The notes below the pieces were generated by a model that saw only the letters and a program-made list of their open reading frames with translations, did no database searches and was not told where the DNA came from. Shown here in pieces: positions 46,390 through 57,347 of a stretch of 64,000 nucleotides of DNA; position 1 is the stretch's first letter; every line of letters starts with the position of its first letter. Where the stretch lies: contig JAOVFP010000001.1 in NCBI GenBank assembly GCA_025738555.1, forward strand, positions 3,038,001 through 3,102,000, given 5' to 3'. The translations under genes and the position numbers were made by a program. Source of the DNA: Cyathus striatus (lineage: Eukaryota; Basidiomycota; Agaricomycetes; Agaricales; Nidulariaceae).

Positions 46390-48583
46390 ATGACAGTTCT
46401 CGATATTGCTACAGGTGTTCTGGTAGCTCTTACGGTCTATCTATACTTTCGTTCTCGATCACATCTCGGACACAGTTTGCCGCTACCTCCAGGTCCCAGA
46501 AAATTACCTATAATTGGAAATGCTTTGGACATGCCGACTGAATATGCATCGAAAGGTTACACGGAGATGTGCAAGAAGTACAGTGTGTACATCTTTTTAT
46601 CTGCTAGTGTATTGTGTTAAACTTACTGCATGCCTAATAGATTCGGACATTATTCACCTTAATGTTTTGGGCACGAATATTATCGTGCTGAATTCATATG
46701 ACGCAGCGCAGGAGCTGCTGGAAAAACGTTCTTCAATATATTCAAGCAGGTGAACCAAACATAACTGACGGAGAATTTGAAATATTTGTCTAATTGTAAC
46801 TAATTCTAGACCGAATTCGGTAATGCTACGTGAACTTCAGAGGTGGATATGCTTACGTATTTGTCGGGATTCCCTACAATGCGTTGTGGAAAACACACCG
46901 TCGTCTTTTCTCCAAGTATTTCCATCCGCAAAATACTGAAATTAGCGAACCAAAAGAAATCGAACACGTCCACGTCCTTCTGGGAAAGCTTCTTCACAGC
47001 CCTGAAGAGTTCATGTCGCATACTCGGCAGTAAGTTCTTGGTTACAAGTTAGACCGCAATCATCAATTTTTAGTACTCATTCATTAACCTAGTATGGTCG
47101 CATCTATTTCTCTTTCAGAAGTATACGGGCTGAAGATTAAATCAAAAGATGACCCATATATTAACTTGTCAGAAACAGCCTTAGAAACCCTTGAAGAGAT
47201 GGTTACTCCCGGTGCATTTCTTGTTGAAACATTCCCATTACTGAAGTACATACCGGAATGGTTTCCCGGTACTCGTTTTCATCAAGTGGCTAGGAAGGCA
47301 AGGAAAGAGTCAAAGCAAGTACTTAATGTACCATATAATGCGTCGGTTACTGCCATGGTGTGTTTACTTCAATTTTGAGAGCTTGACTACTATTATTCAT
47401 GTAATTGTTATAGAACAACGGAACTATACTTCCGAGTTTCATGTATGCAGGATTGACAGACATGCAGAATATGAGCAATGTCGATCAATCTCAACATGTT
47501 CAGACCCTTAAAGAAATCGGTGTAATGACGTATTTGGGTAAGTCGATATGCGACTTAGAGGAGTATTAATTATTGACTCAGTGAGTTTACTAGGAGGAAT
47601 GGATACTACAAATGCTGCACTCGACATTTTTATTCTTACCATGGTACTTTTCCCGGATGTTCAGAAAACCGCGCAACGCGAATTGGATAAGGTTGTTGAT
47701 GATCGACTTCCAAACCATAACGACATACCTTTTATTCCATATATGATGGCTTTGTTATTGGAGCTCTTGAGGTACTATGCCAGAGATTTGAACCGCACAC
47801 TAAGGAATACTAACACCAACATTACTAGATGGGAAACACCAGTTGCAGCAGGTTTGTGTTGGACTCTTCGACAGGAATTTAATATTAACTCAGGTTAATT
47901 ACATGAAAAGGTTTCGTTCACTGTAACACTGAAGACGATATATTTAAAGGCTATTACATACCGAAAGACTCAATCATTATTCCAAACCAAAGGTAAACAA
48001 TTTCTTCAGGTTTCCACAGGAAGATCACTACTAATCAGATGACTCACAAAGGGCAATGCTACATAACGAACAGGACTACCCAGATCCCCATCTCTTCAAA
48101 CCAGAACGATTTTTGAAAGATGGTAAATTAAATGACGAAATAAAAAGCCCGGAAGATATTGCGTTTGGTTTTGGTCGAAGGCAAGTAACATGACTTGGCA
48201 GAAGCTCTTTATCGCAATTTTTGCTTGATTTGTCGACAGGAAATGTCCCGGCAGCCATCTTGCTAAATCGAGTTTGTGGCTTGCAATGGCATCTATACTT
48301 TCGACATTCAATATCGAGAAGGTTGTTGACAATGATGGGAACATTGTCGAGCCTAATTACAAGTTTAGCGGGACTACAGTAAAGTAAGTAATCCACCCAT
48401 GGCTATGATAATTAGTACCATACCAGATAATTGTGGTATATTAATGTAATACTAACACTACTATGTTACAGTCATCTTGAGCCATTTCCATGCTCCATAA
48501 CACCACGCTCTCAAAAGGCTATTTTACTCATCAACTCTGTATCCGAACCATACGATGAAGTCATTTCAAGAGAAATGATTTAA
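46390..48583 (+). CDS. Cytochrome P450, copy 1 (probable exon-3 lesion)
   Basis: ER-anchored haem monooxygenase, similar to fungal P450s annotated as O-methylsterigmatocystin oxidoreductase-like. The N-terminal anchor is MTVLDIATGVLVALTVYLYF, then the Pro hinge LPLPPGPRKLPIIGNAL. I-helix: GGMDTTNAALDIF. K-helix ExxR: ELLR (~47760-47772). PERF-like: FKPERFLKDG. Haem loop: FGFGRRKCPGSHLAK, with the Cys ligand at ~48248. It ends REMI, TAA at 48581-48583. At least ten short introns. Near 46826-46840 the intron seen in copies 2 and 3 is missing, leaving a frameshift between NSVMLREL and GGYAYVFV. Splicing from the donor at ~46750 straight to the AG at 46838-46840 would restore frame but skip PNSVMLREL. 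So either a pseudogene or an altered splice form. Confidence 0.75.
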
Positions 48584-49027
48584 CGGTACGGTAATATATT
48601 ACTATTTCTTCTCGTCAAGTCTCAGTTGATACAACATCCTTGCAAGAAATGTGCGGGTGGGCTTAGATATGTTACAATATTGAGTACGTGACATATATCA
48701 CAAGACGCTTATCAAGATGTGATTCCTATCCCACTGAATGCCAGCGGATTAACCTTCTCTGCATGCTCCTGTGGAAAATGTTATACGTACTTGTAATAAG
48801 TTCACGGAGCAATACACTGTATGTTCGTGAACTTTCCTTTCCGAACCGTCTGTTTCCCACCATTTATCACGGACCAAATGAAAAGGAAGAGAATCTGAGA
48901 AAGATCACCCCCTTTTATATCCTCATCTTGTGTGCGGCCATAGCCGACGTGAGACAAGAAAGTATATTTAAGAAAGACTCTGGCCTTTAGTTAACTTCCG
49001 ATCCTTTTTGCCACGAATTGAATAAGT
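48584..49027. other. Intergenic region P450 copies 1-2
   Basis: No coding signal; promoter of copy 2. Confidence 0.4.
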
Positions 49028-51184
49028 ATGCCCTTTGATATACGTGTTATCGATGTTGCTGCAAGCATCGCGGGGGTTGTAACAGCTTATTTATACCTTC
49101 GCTCTCGTGGCGTCCGCCTACCGCTCCCGCCGGGTCCAAGAAAGCTGCCTATTATCGGAAATGCTTTGGATATTCCATCGGAATTCCCGGCGAGGGCTAT
49201 GCCGAGTTGTGCAAGAAATACAGTATGTCTTGCTCATTTATAGTCGTGTATGGCATTGCGGATGATTATCAATATATAGATTCGGATATTATTCACCTCA
49301 ATGCTTTCGGTACCGATATTATTGTGTTGAGTTCCTATGATGCGGCGCAAGAGCTACTAGAGAAACGCTCTTCGATATATTCAAGCAGGTAAGGTCCAGA
49401 CATATCTTTCGGAGACTTTGAAGCACATTCTAACAACTATTGTAGACCGAATTCGGTAATGCTTACTGAACTGTACGATATGCAGAATATATTAGTACTA
49501 TGTTTCAAGAGCTAAATCCATGGGTTATAGCGGAGGATATCCTTACGTATTTGTCGCGATGGCTAACAATGCGTTATGGAGAACTCATCGTCAACTCTTT
49601 TCCAAGTATTTCCATCCACGAAATACTGAGATATATCAACCAAGAGAAACTGAGTATGTCCACATTCTTCTGGGAAAACTTCTTGACAGTCCCGAGAAGT
49701 TTATGTCCCATATCCGACAGTAAGTCTTTGAATGCAATTTTGGACTGAAATATCAATACTTGTTGTTTGTTTACTCAGTACGGTTGGAGCCATCGCTCTC
49801 TCAGAAGTATATGGGCTGAAGATCAAACCCGAAGACGATCCATATATCGATATATCGGAAAACGCTCTTGAGACGCTCGTTGAGATGGTCACCCCGGGAG
49901 CCTTTCTGGTTGAAACCTTTCCATTACTGAAGTACATACCAGAGTGGTTTCCAGGAGCCAGATTTCATCAGGTTGCTAAGAAGGCAAGGAAAGACTCCGA
50001 GCAGGTTCTTAACATTCCATATAGTGCATCAGTGGCTGCCATGGTAAGCTTCCTTTAGATTTGCGCTGCCTGGAAGTTGTTCAAATAATATAGAACGAAG
50101 GAACGATACTTCCGAGTTTTATCTATGAGGGATCCATGGACACGCGCAATAGGCATAACGTAGATCAATCTCAGCATATCCAAACTTTGAAAGAAATTGG
50201 TGTTATGACGTATCTGGGTAAGTCCTTAAGTTTAACGACCCAGTTTTAGTAATTAACACTTGTTCAGGTGCAATGGACACAACAAATGCCTCTCTAGGCA
50301 TGTTCATTCTCACTATGATGCTGTTCCCAGAAGTGCAGAAAACTGCACAGCAGGAATTAGATAAGGTGCTCGGTGGCCGGCTTCCCGACCATAATGATAT
50401 ACCTTTGATTCCGTACATGACGGCTTTGCTTTGGGAGATCTTAAGGTTCGTCGCGTTTTATAATGAAAGCTGAGGGACTTAATTCTGGCATTAGATGGGA
50501 AACACCGGTCCCAACAGGTTTGTCAAGCTGAGAATGTTGTGCCATAACTATATCCTAATTATAAAAAAAGGATTCCCTCATTACAACATTGAAGAAGACG
50601 TATTCAATGGCTATTACATCCCGAAAGAATCAGTCATCATTGTAAACCAGAGGTGAATCACACTTTTTCGGCTCCTACTGTAAAAACCCACAGGCTCACA
50701 TCGTTTACGAAGGGCGATGCTTCACGATGAAAAAGACTACCCTGATCCCCACAGTTTTAAACCAGAACGCTTCTTGAAAGACGAAAAACTAAACGACACC
50801 GTCAAGAATCCTGAAGACATTGCATTTGGATTTGGTCGAAGGTGAGTAGCGTGGCAAGTCCAATTAGCGGCTTTTCCTGGTTAATTTTTATTAAATAGGA
50901 AGTGTCCTGGTCGCCATCTTGCAAAATCGAGCTTGTGGCTTGCAATGGCTTCTATCCTCTCGACATTTAATATTGAGAAGCCTGTCGACAAGGATGGAAA
51001 TGCTTTCGAGCCCACATACAAGTTCAGCAATGGTGGAGTAAAGTAAGTAGAATATCCATTACTGTAAAGATTTGCTTTACTGATCCACTCACCTCGCTAC
51101 AGTCATGTGGAACCGTTTGCATGCTCTATCAAACCACGCTCTGAAAAGGCGATTTTGCTTGTCAATTCTGTATCAGGACAATAG
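49028..51184 (+). pseudogene. Cytochrome P450, copy 2, one-base deletion in exon 1
   Basis: Starts MPFDIRVIDVAASIAGVVTA, then LPLPPGPRKLPIIGNALDIP. A single base is missing at about 49192-49194: GCGAGGGCTATG where copy 3 has GCAAAGGGCTATG. This puts the rest (GYAELCKKY in the true frame) out of frame. Everything else is well kept: SDIIHLNAFGTDIIVLSSYD, NNALWRTHRQLFSKYFHPRN, EVYGLKIKPEDDPYIDISEN, GAMDTTNASLGMFILTMMLF, ExxR in WEILR, FKPERFLKDEKLND, FGFGRRKCPGRHLAK, ending NSVSGQ, TAG at 51182-51184. One indel only, so it may be very recent or a sequence error. Confidence 0.8.
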
Positions 51185-51844
51185 GGCGAGGAAAATCATG
51201 GTAAGAACTAAGCACTGGCAGATATAAGTACTTTACTTTGTCCATATCCGCACGTAGGATATAAGACTTAAGTGCTTAAGTTCTCGTATTGGGGATGTGG
51301 GACTTGTAGCTCTAATACTTAGTGAAAACTGCGTAAGAAATTTGAATTAGAGAGAAATTTAGATTGCGTGGAGCAAAGTACTTACGCGTGGTAAGGTCGC
51401 CTCTTATCATTTGTAGGCACTATAAAATGGTACAAAATGAATAGTTAAGGACCTCTCCTTCCAATGCCAACCTATCTCACCCTGCATTCCTGTCTCCAAA
51501 ACCTTGAGATATAATGGCTAGCCTCAAGGAAATGCATCTTCAAATGGGCCGAGCGATCGTATTACTGTACAGAAAAACGAAGCTTTTACACTTGACGAGC
51601 GACGTCGAGCTGCATTCTTAACGTTGGCAGAGGTCAACAATGCGAAGTTCTTATATGTTGAAAACGTCCTTTGAATGTGCGTCAACGTATACTAATGAAT
51701 TCCATCCTTTCCACAGATGGCTCCATGCGAAAGTTTGTCTTGTTGCGGGTGTAGGTCTCTAACCGTCTCTTCAATGATGTTTGTACGTACTTGTTTTTGT
51801 ACTTGCTACTCCCGCGTGACAAATCTCAAGCGCGTGGCCCTCAT
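51185..51844. other. Intergenic region before the inverted duplication
   Basis: No gene. The similarity to the 27.5-29.4 kb locus begins at about 51845. Confidence 0.4.
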
Positions 51845-52013
51845 AATACTTAGTCTTGAGCAAGAGAGTAGTATTAACCTTGTACTAGGTCGTTGCCTCG
51901 TTTAGTCAAACAAACTGATATTCCGTACTCCTAGTGACATGTTGACATGAAATGTAAAAGTACATGATATATTTACGACAATATTTGAAGCACTTAGCAA
52001 AGCAATATTATTC

Positions 52014-54446
52014 CTACATCAATGCCAACCTTTCCTGTCGTCTGACACCAGTAAAAACCCACAGAAGTTCATCGGCGGACTTCCACATTTGCGCATTGGC
52101 TCCCATTTCCTCGTCTTCCCGCTCAGAGTCGCTGCTGAGGACTTCTCTGTTATCTACAGTTTCAATAACCTCCAAAGATGGAAAGCAACTAGACAAAAAT
52201 GCTGAAATAAAAATGTGAAAGCCGGCTGGAGAGTCTCCAACATAAAGATCAGTCAGTGCCGTCTGCGACACTCCATTTCCAGGCTTTTGATCATCAATGC
52301 TAGGAGGATCTGAAGCGTCGAAAAAGAGACCGAGGGATACGAGGTTTGGACAATGTTCCGCAAAAGGAAGCAAGTCGAGGAGTGAGATGGTTGATTGTTT
52401 CTGACTCCGGCGCATCAACGGCAGGTAGAATGTGAGCAATTTTTTTTTGGTCCAGCTGGTCGCCATTTCTTTTGTTGCTGAAGGGTCAGAGAGGTAGAAT
52501 CCTCGAGTGACCTCCATCTTAAGACGTTCGAGATTTCGGAAAACTAATAGCTGTTTGATGGATTCGTAGTTGAGCGGTTCTCCTGCAGGAAGGGAAGGAG
52601 TGTCTCTCTCTGCATGTCCATCATTGGAGTAAACTGACTTTAAAGTGTCGTGTCGACAGTGCTGGTTGATAGCAGTGAAAAGTCGTTTATAAGATTCGGC
52701 ATCTTGAATCTTGAGGAACGTCAGACTTATTTTCGTTATAGGTGATGAATCCATCATCTCCAGCAATGGGATACAGTCGAGAGCATTTATCGTGCCTATA
52801 GTAACTTTGTTTAGCGCCGGAAATCCACCTGTTCGTACACGTGGGCTGACGGCACCAAGTCTCCATCGTACCAAATCTAACTGCCTCAAGGTAGGTAACC
52901 GAGAAAGCCGCAATAGAGCGTCATAAGTGAGATTTGGAACACACAAAACTTCGAGATTTTGCCAGTTTTGCATGTTACTAACTGAGTTGGAGATGAGCTG
53001 AATTGTATCCTTTTCATCATCTTTGAAGTTGCTGCCAAGGGTGATCAAGGAGAACGAAACATGTTTTAGAGATGGACAAAGGTCATATAGCGTTGGGAAT
53101 AAGGAAGCTGGGACAATGGAGTTGCTACGAAATGAGAAGTCCACGTAGCTTAGACGTGGCCCCATTAACATGTGAACAAAGGGAAGGTTTTCATCTTTGT
53201 CACTCGACCAAGTTAACTGCCGAATATTAGGCAAGAGTATGGCACCCTGCATCGCCAACTGCACGCCTTGAAGTACAGAGATGTCAACCTGTCTGCTAGT
53301 AGACGTGTTTTGCCGAAATGCAAACTTTTGCACTTTTTCGGCGTATCTTAGCAACCGCATGCAGTCTCCTGAGGCCAAAGCCCGTCGAAGCACCTATCAA
53401 GTTTCCATATTTGACGACTTTATTTGAAAGCACTTCTATCACTCACTATGGCTGTTGTGATTTGGCCGAATCCTTGGTTGCGCAATGCTACTTCTTTCCA
53501 TAAGTGAGGCGGCAAGCACTTTGCGAGCGGGTAGAACCCTTCGAGGTCGAGGTCGGACCATAATACATCCAAGGCAGGATACTCGAAAGCCCTACATGTC
53601 CTTGCGAGAGCCGCAAGGGTGCTTTTAAGAGATATATTTTCGCATATCAAACGAAGAATTTCTGGAATAAGGGGTAGTGGGGGAGGGAGAATGTCCCAGG
53701 AATATATATACAGTAGGCATTGTCATAATGAATAATGTTGGTTGTCAACTTTTCTCATTCATTTCGAGCATTCATTCACCACTAGAAGCTGTCACATACC
53801 GTGACATATTGTGACCTCCGCCAATTTCGTGACATCCTGTACTGCAATTTCGCCACTCACCACAATATTTCAAGTCTATGATAAATGTATCAGAGTAGAT
53901 TGCTGAAGGGATTGCTGTATAACATGATAAAGATGTGCCCTGAGCTTTCTAACTTGCTGTTGCAAGGCAAGAGGAGATAGGCCTGCCACATCAGAATAGG
54001 CCAATGCAAGCTGTTCAAGCCGCTTGCAGAGTTTTCATTTCTTCTCTGGAGATTTTGGCATAATAAAGCAGGTGAGTATGGGACGAGTAGAATGAATAAA
54101 TGAATAAAATACTACATAAATTCATGTTAATATACTCTCCAATGCCCAAGAGTCGTCAACCTAGCTACAGTTTCACATTACAGTGCCTATTTATGCAACA
54201 AAAGTGCCAAGGATTGAAACAGTGATGCAGAATACCACAGGTGTAATTAATATCACACTTAATCATCAATTTTCCATAGTATTTGGTAATCTCATAATGC
54301 ATAATGAGGCCAAGCTTCCATGCATTATTCACTATGACAACATATGAATAATTCACTGCATACCAAGTTGGTTTTGGCGAATTCATATTCATTATGAAAA
54401 TTTATTCATTATTATGTTATTCATTATGACAATGTCTACTGTACAT
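52014..54446 (-). pseudogene. F-box-like/LRR protein, paralogue 3, start codon severed by a MITE
   Basis: The body (52014 to ~53697) is open: ILPPPLPLIPEILRLICENI, LAALARTCRAFEYPALDVLW, FYPLAKCLPPHLW, then a short intron and VLRRALASGDCMRLL... to VRRQERLALM with the stop at 52014. There is no ATG in frame upstream within the body. The ATG matching the sister gene is at 54446-54444, right beside the far end of a 731-bp TIR element. Removing the element and one TA copy places that ATG in frame with the body (MYIYSWDILPPPL...). As it stands, the ATG opens a 9-codon peptide that ends inside the MITE. The leucine-rich body shows no stop, so the insertion looks young. Confidence 0.85.
53711..54441. 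mobile_element. 731-bp MITE with 25-bp TIRs and TA target duplication (Tc1/mariner-pogo type)
   Basis: Left end CAGTAGGCATTGTCATAATG (on to AATAA); the right end is its reverse complement with one mismatch (CAGTAGACATTGTC...). Both are flanked by TA (53709-53710 and 54442-54443), as expected for Tc1/mariner/pogo insertion. Subterminal ATTCATTATG-like repeats fill the right third. On the minus strand an ORF of about 60 codons (54061-53876, MPKSPEKK, stop, KLCKRLEQLALAYSDVAGLS) may be a vestige of coding content. No transposase, so non-autonomous. Confidence 0.88.
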
Positions 54447-54650
54447 TGATGTGGACGGTTGATGAAAAAGTACCGTCGATTTTGTTTGTGTATATAAATA
54501 GATGCCGGTATGTGACCTGAATGAAAATAGGTCACTTCTGTGACAAGCCTCGAGTGCGCTACGCATCATTATTGCCAGCAAGCTACAACCTTCACTCGTT
54601 CTTTGCTCGTTCTAGTCGCGGCGCTCACCTCTCTAGCAAACGATACATAT

Positions 54651-56462
54651 GATATGCGCCAAACGAGTTTTCGGGTGCTCCAAACCCCTAGGAAGATGAG
54701 GTGATGTGCTGTCTAGTTTCGTGGGACCTTAGTTCGTCGCACTCGCAGTAGGATTACTTACGACGGGCACAGTATGGTTTTGTAAGTAGCTATTATTCTT
54801 TGACGAGCTTAAGTTATTCTAACCTTTCTTTTTTCCAACTACTAGTGAAAGTGATTGTGCCTATGTTGGCTCTTGGTATACCACTACTACGTCTGTACAA
54901 TTCGTCCGGGATTCGTTGACAAACCACCACAAGAAAGAGGTACTGGGATACTCTTGGCAAAGCCTGAATCACGGAAGAAGTTGACAAGGGGCTTGAAGTG
55001 GAGTAAAGAGGTGAAGATCATGCCAGCAATCATCAGCCACTGTAGGAAGTGCGTGCATTAGGCTGACAGGGTCTGAGAGGCACACCAAATCACTGTGCGT
55101 TGAAGCGCGACCACTGTTGCCCTGTACGTTGCCCCTTTATCCCTGACGTAGTAAGGCTGATGACCCCAGCCTTTAGTGTAAGAACCCGGTCTCCCTAAGC
55201 CCCCGTTTTCCCATCTAACACACACTCAATAGGGATAAACTAATGTGTGGGCCTGCATAATGAACGACACTTTGTAATGCCTATGTATGTTCTCGTTCTT
55301 TTTCTTCTTTCTCTTCTTTCTTTTCTTTCTTTCGTTTTTGGGCGTCTGTGGCTTTGAATTACGGGCTATATTGCACTTTTAGCCCATCTACGGGCAGCCG
55401 GGATTCAACATGGCATTTGGCTATGCTGTTGCGCGAGACTGTTTGCCATATGGGGCACAAAGCGCATCATTGATCTTAATCCCCAAGCGCAATCCAAATT
55501 GGGTGATGCTATAATGTAGCTGTCTCGATACCCTCGATATTGTGTACGCGAGATGTGGCGTACCTTGTATGCCAACAGATCCGCATGGATTGGGTTGCCT
55601 ACAGATGTATTGTGACATGGGCAATCTCACAGGTGGTGGCTCGAACTTTGTTCATTGCCTTTGACGTTGCTCAGTCGGTCGTTGATGGAATGAGCTTTGT
55701 TTTGCTAAAGCCGAAGTATGGCTGCTTCAAACTCCTGCCGGATGGCTTAGCGCTTGCCTACTTGCCAACTTTGTTTGTTGCGTTGGGCATAGCTGAGTTC
55801 TTTCTGCTATAGGCAGAGTAAGGCAGCTGAAGAGGCATCCCAACGCGTACCTGCTAGCTGAATGTAGATTTGATGGAAGAGCCGCCCATGGCTGGGGCAG
55901 CATGTTTGCTGAATGATAGACTCTCTTATTTACATTGGTTACTTGGTAATCTGCACATTGTTGAAAAACTGGAGAGTGATAGAAGCTCCATATGTGGGTC
56001 TGTGTGGACACAGACTGCGTGGTGCAGGCATCTTATAGAACGGCCTCGTATTGCGATAAACATTGGTCTTGTTCTTCTCTGAGTACCTTGCAGAGTTCAC
56101 AGCTAACGCGTCCTTTATTAACTTAGGCCATGCCTCACCACTGGCCTGGGATCTTTTTTCTTTGATATGTGGAGTGTCTAGAGGTCAGCTACTCAGTGCG
56201 TCTTTTTAGATACTAACCCGTGCCGTTCTCTCCTGCTGACTTCTCACGCTAGCTGTCATGGCCACATCCTCTCTTTCGTGATATGCTTTGCTGTAGGCAT
56301 CACGGCGGCGTACCACCTCTGCAGTCATAGTGCTGGACTTTGAGGTGTACAGGAGTAGGGCTAAGGCCTGAGACGAAGTACATATTTTTGCTTTTCAGGC
56401 GTCGTAGTTCTGCCTGATGTTATGCGCGGCGTAGGCGCTCGTTAACTCGTATGATGTTGCGT
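54651..56462 (+). pseudogene. PFA4 palmitoyltransferase pseudogene (duplicated copy)
   Basis: Begins MICAKRVFGCSKPLGR and hits TGA at codon 17. Exon 2 reads HYYYVCTIRPGFVDKPPQER, GTGILLAKPESRKKLTRGLK and VKIMPAIISHCRKC. The catalytic motif is degraded from DHHC to DHCC (GACCACTGTTGC, ~55110), and a stop interrupts [15 protein letters not shown]. The swollen intron is present, then degenerate TM3/4 and DFEVYRSRAKA before a TGA. Similarity fades at about 56462 in the FVNSYDV exon, so the 3' end of the gene was not copied or was lost. Confidence 0.88.
55345..56080. repeat. Dispersed repeat, copy 2 (in PFA4 pseudogene intron)
   Basis: Inverted counterpart of 25640-26560, carried along by the segmental duplication. 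A pyrimidine tract (TTCTTTC-rich, 55297-55336) precedes it. Confidence 0.65.
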
Positions 56463-57347
56463 ATGTCGTTAAGCTGACAGTAACTATAACGTGCTGACGA
56501 GGGCCTTACAGAACTGTGGCTGTGGAAACAACACTTGCGAGTTATTCCTGAATACATGGTGATAGTCAAGCCAGCTTGTACGCAGCCGTACTGGATAGAA
56601 TACCTATAGATATGTTGTAACATGGGTGTCTCGCAGAGGCGCTCGTTGTTTCAACTGTCGGTCAACCCGCCCCTAGGGGAATAGGCTTTGTGCTGTGTTT
56701 TTCTACATGCGGAGTACGGCCACGTGAGCTGCTCGCCAGACGACCTAGTGCTTGCTGACTAGCTGCTTGCTGTGCTCATTGCCCTGGGTATTGATTGGTT
56801 ATGTTTATGAAAGGAGCTTTGTTTTGCTATAGGCGGATTACGGCTATGTACTTCAGCTGCCCAAACAACTCTGGAAACCCTTGGAAAAGCTGAATATCTG
56901 ATTTGCTGAGGAAGACGTTTGTAGCTCGGTCGACATCAGGTCAATATTGTTGTTGGGAGCAGCGTGACTTCGTTATTTATGTTATTGCCTCACGCCGAGT
57001 TACACAGTGAGCTGGCTGGAGTCACAGGGGCATGTCAGTGGTTATGTATATCGAGCCATACCTATTCAACTCCACAAAATCACGTTCTGAAAATAGTGTT
57101 TTGCTCATCGTAACTCTGTATTGGAACCACATGACAAAGTAATTTAAAGTTATGTCCAGATTGCCAACGCCCCTTCTAAAACTGTCTACTTTCCGCCATT
57201 CACTGTCAAGGATTGAATTAAATAATATGGAAGTGCAACCTGGGAACAACACTTCATACTCTTTTGTACATGGTAATGTGAGAAATGTCAAACACATAAC
57301 TTATAAGCAAGACTTTTCAAGGGCACACGGTTGACCGCCAACTGAAT
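56463..57347. other. Repeat copy 3, P450 relic and P450-3 promoter
   Basis: 56490-56870 resembles the PFA4-intron repeat (matching landmarks around 56585-56610 and 56690-56760), so the element exists outside the intron. A P450 3' relic follows at 57051-57125. The remainder is the upstream region of P450 copy 3. Confidence 0.5.
57051..57125 (+). pseudogene. Cytochrome P450 3'-end relic
   Basis: Reads EPYLFNSTKSRSENSVLLI, aligning with the P450 terminal exon (HVEPFACSIKPRSEKAILLV in copy 2). No other P450 exon is seen before it, so it is the stump of a lost array member, left beside the inserted duplication. Confidence 0.65.

Larger units (their letters stand above)
51845..56462. repeat. Inverted segmental duplication of the F-box/PFA4 locus
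   Basis: This block matches 25210-29410 in opposite orientation: F-box 3' flank, F-box exons, divergent promoter with the GTGACC-N12-GGTCAC repeat, PFA4 exons, the repeat-filled PFA4 intron, and PFA4 sequence up to the FVNSYDVG exon. Here the PFA4 copy is dead and the F-box copy carries a MITE. It lies inside the P450 array, between copy 2 and a P450 3' relic. Confidence 0.85.

Noticed and set aside
53876..54061. Short minus-strand ORF inside the 731-bp MITE
   Set aside because: It has an internal stop after eight codons and no transposase motif; kept only as a remark under the MITE.
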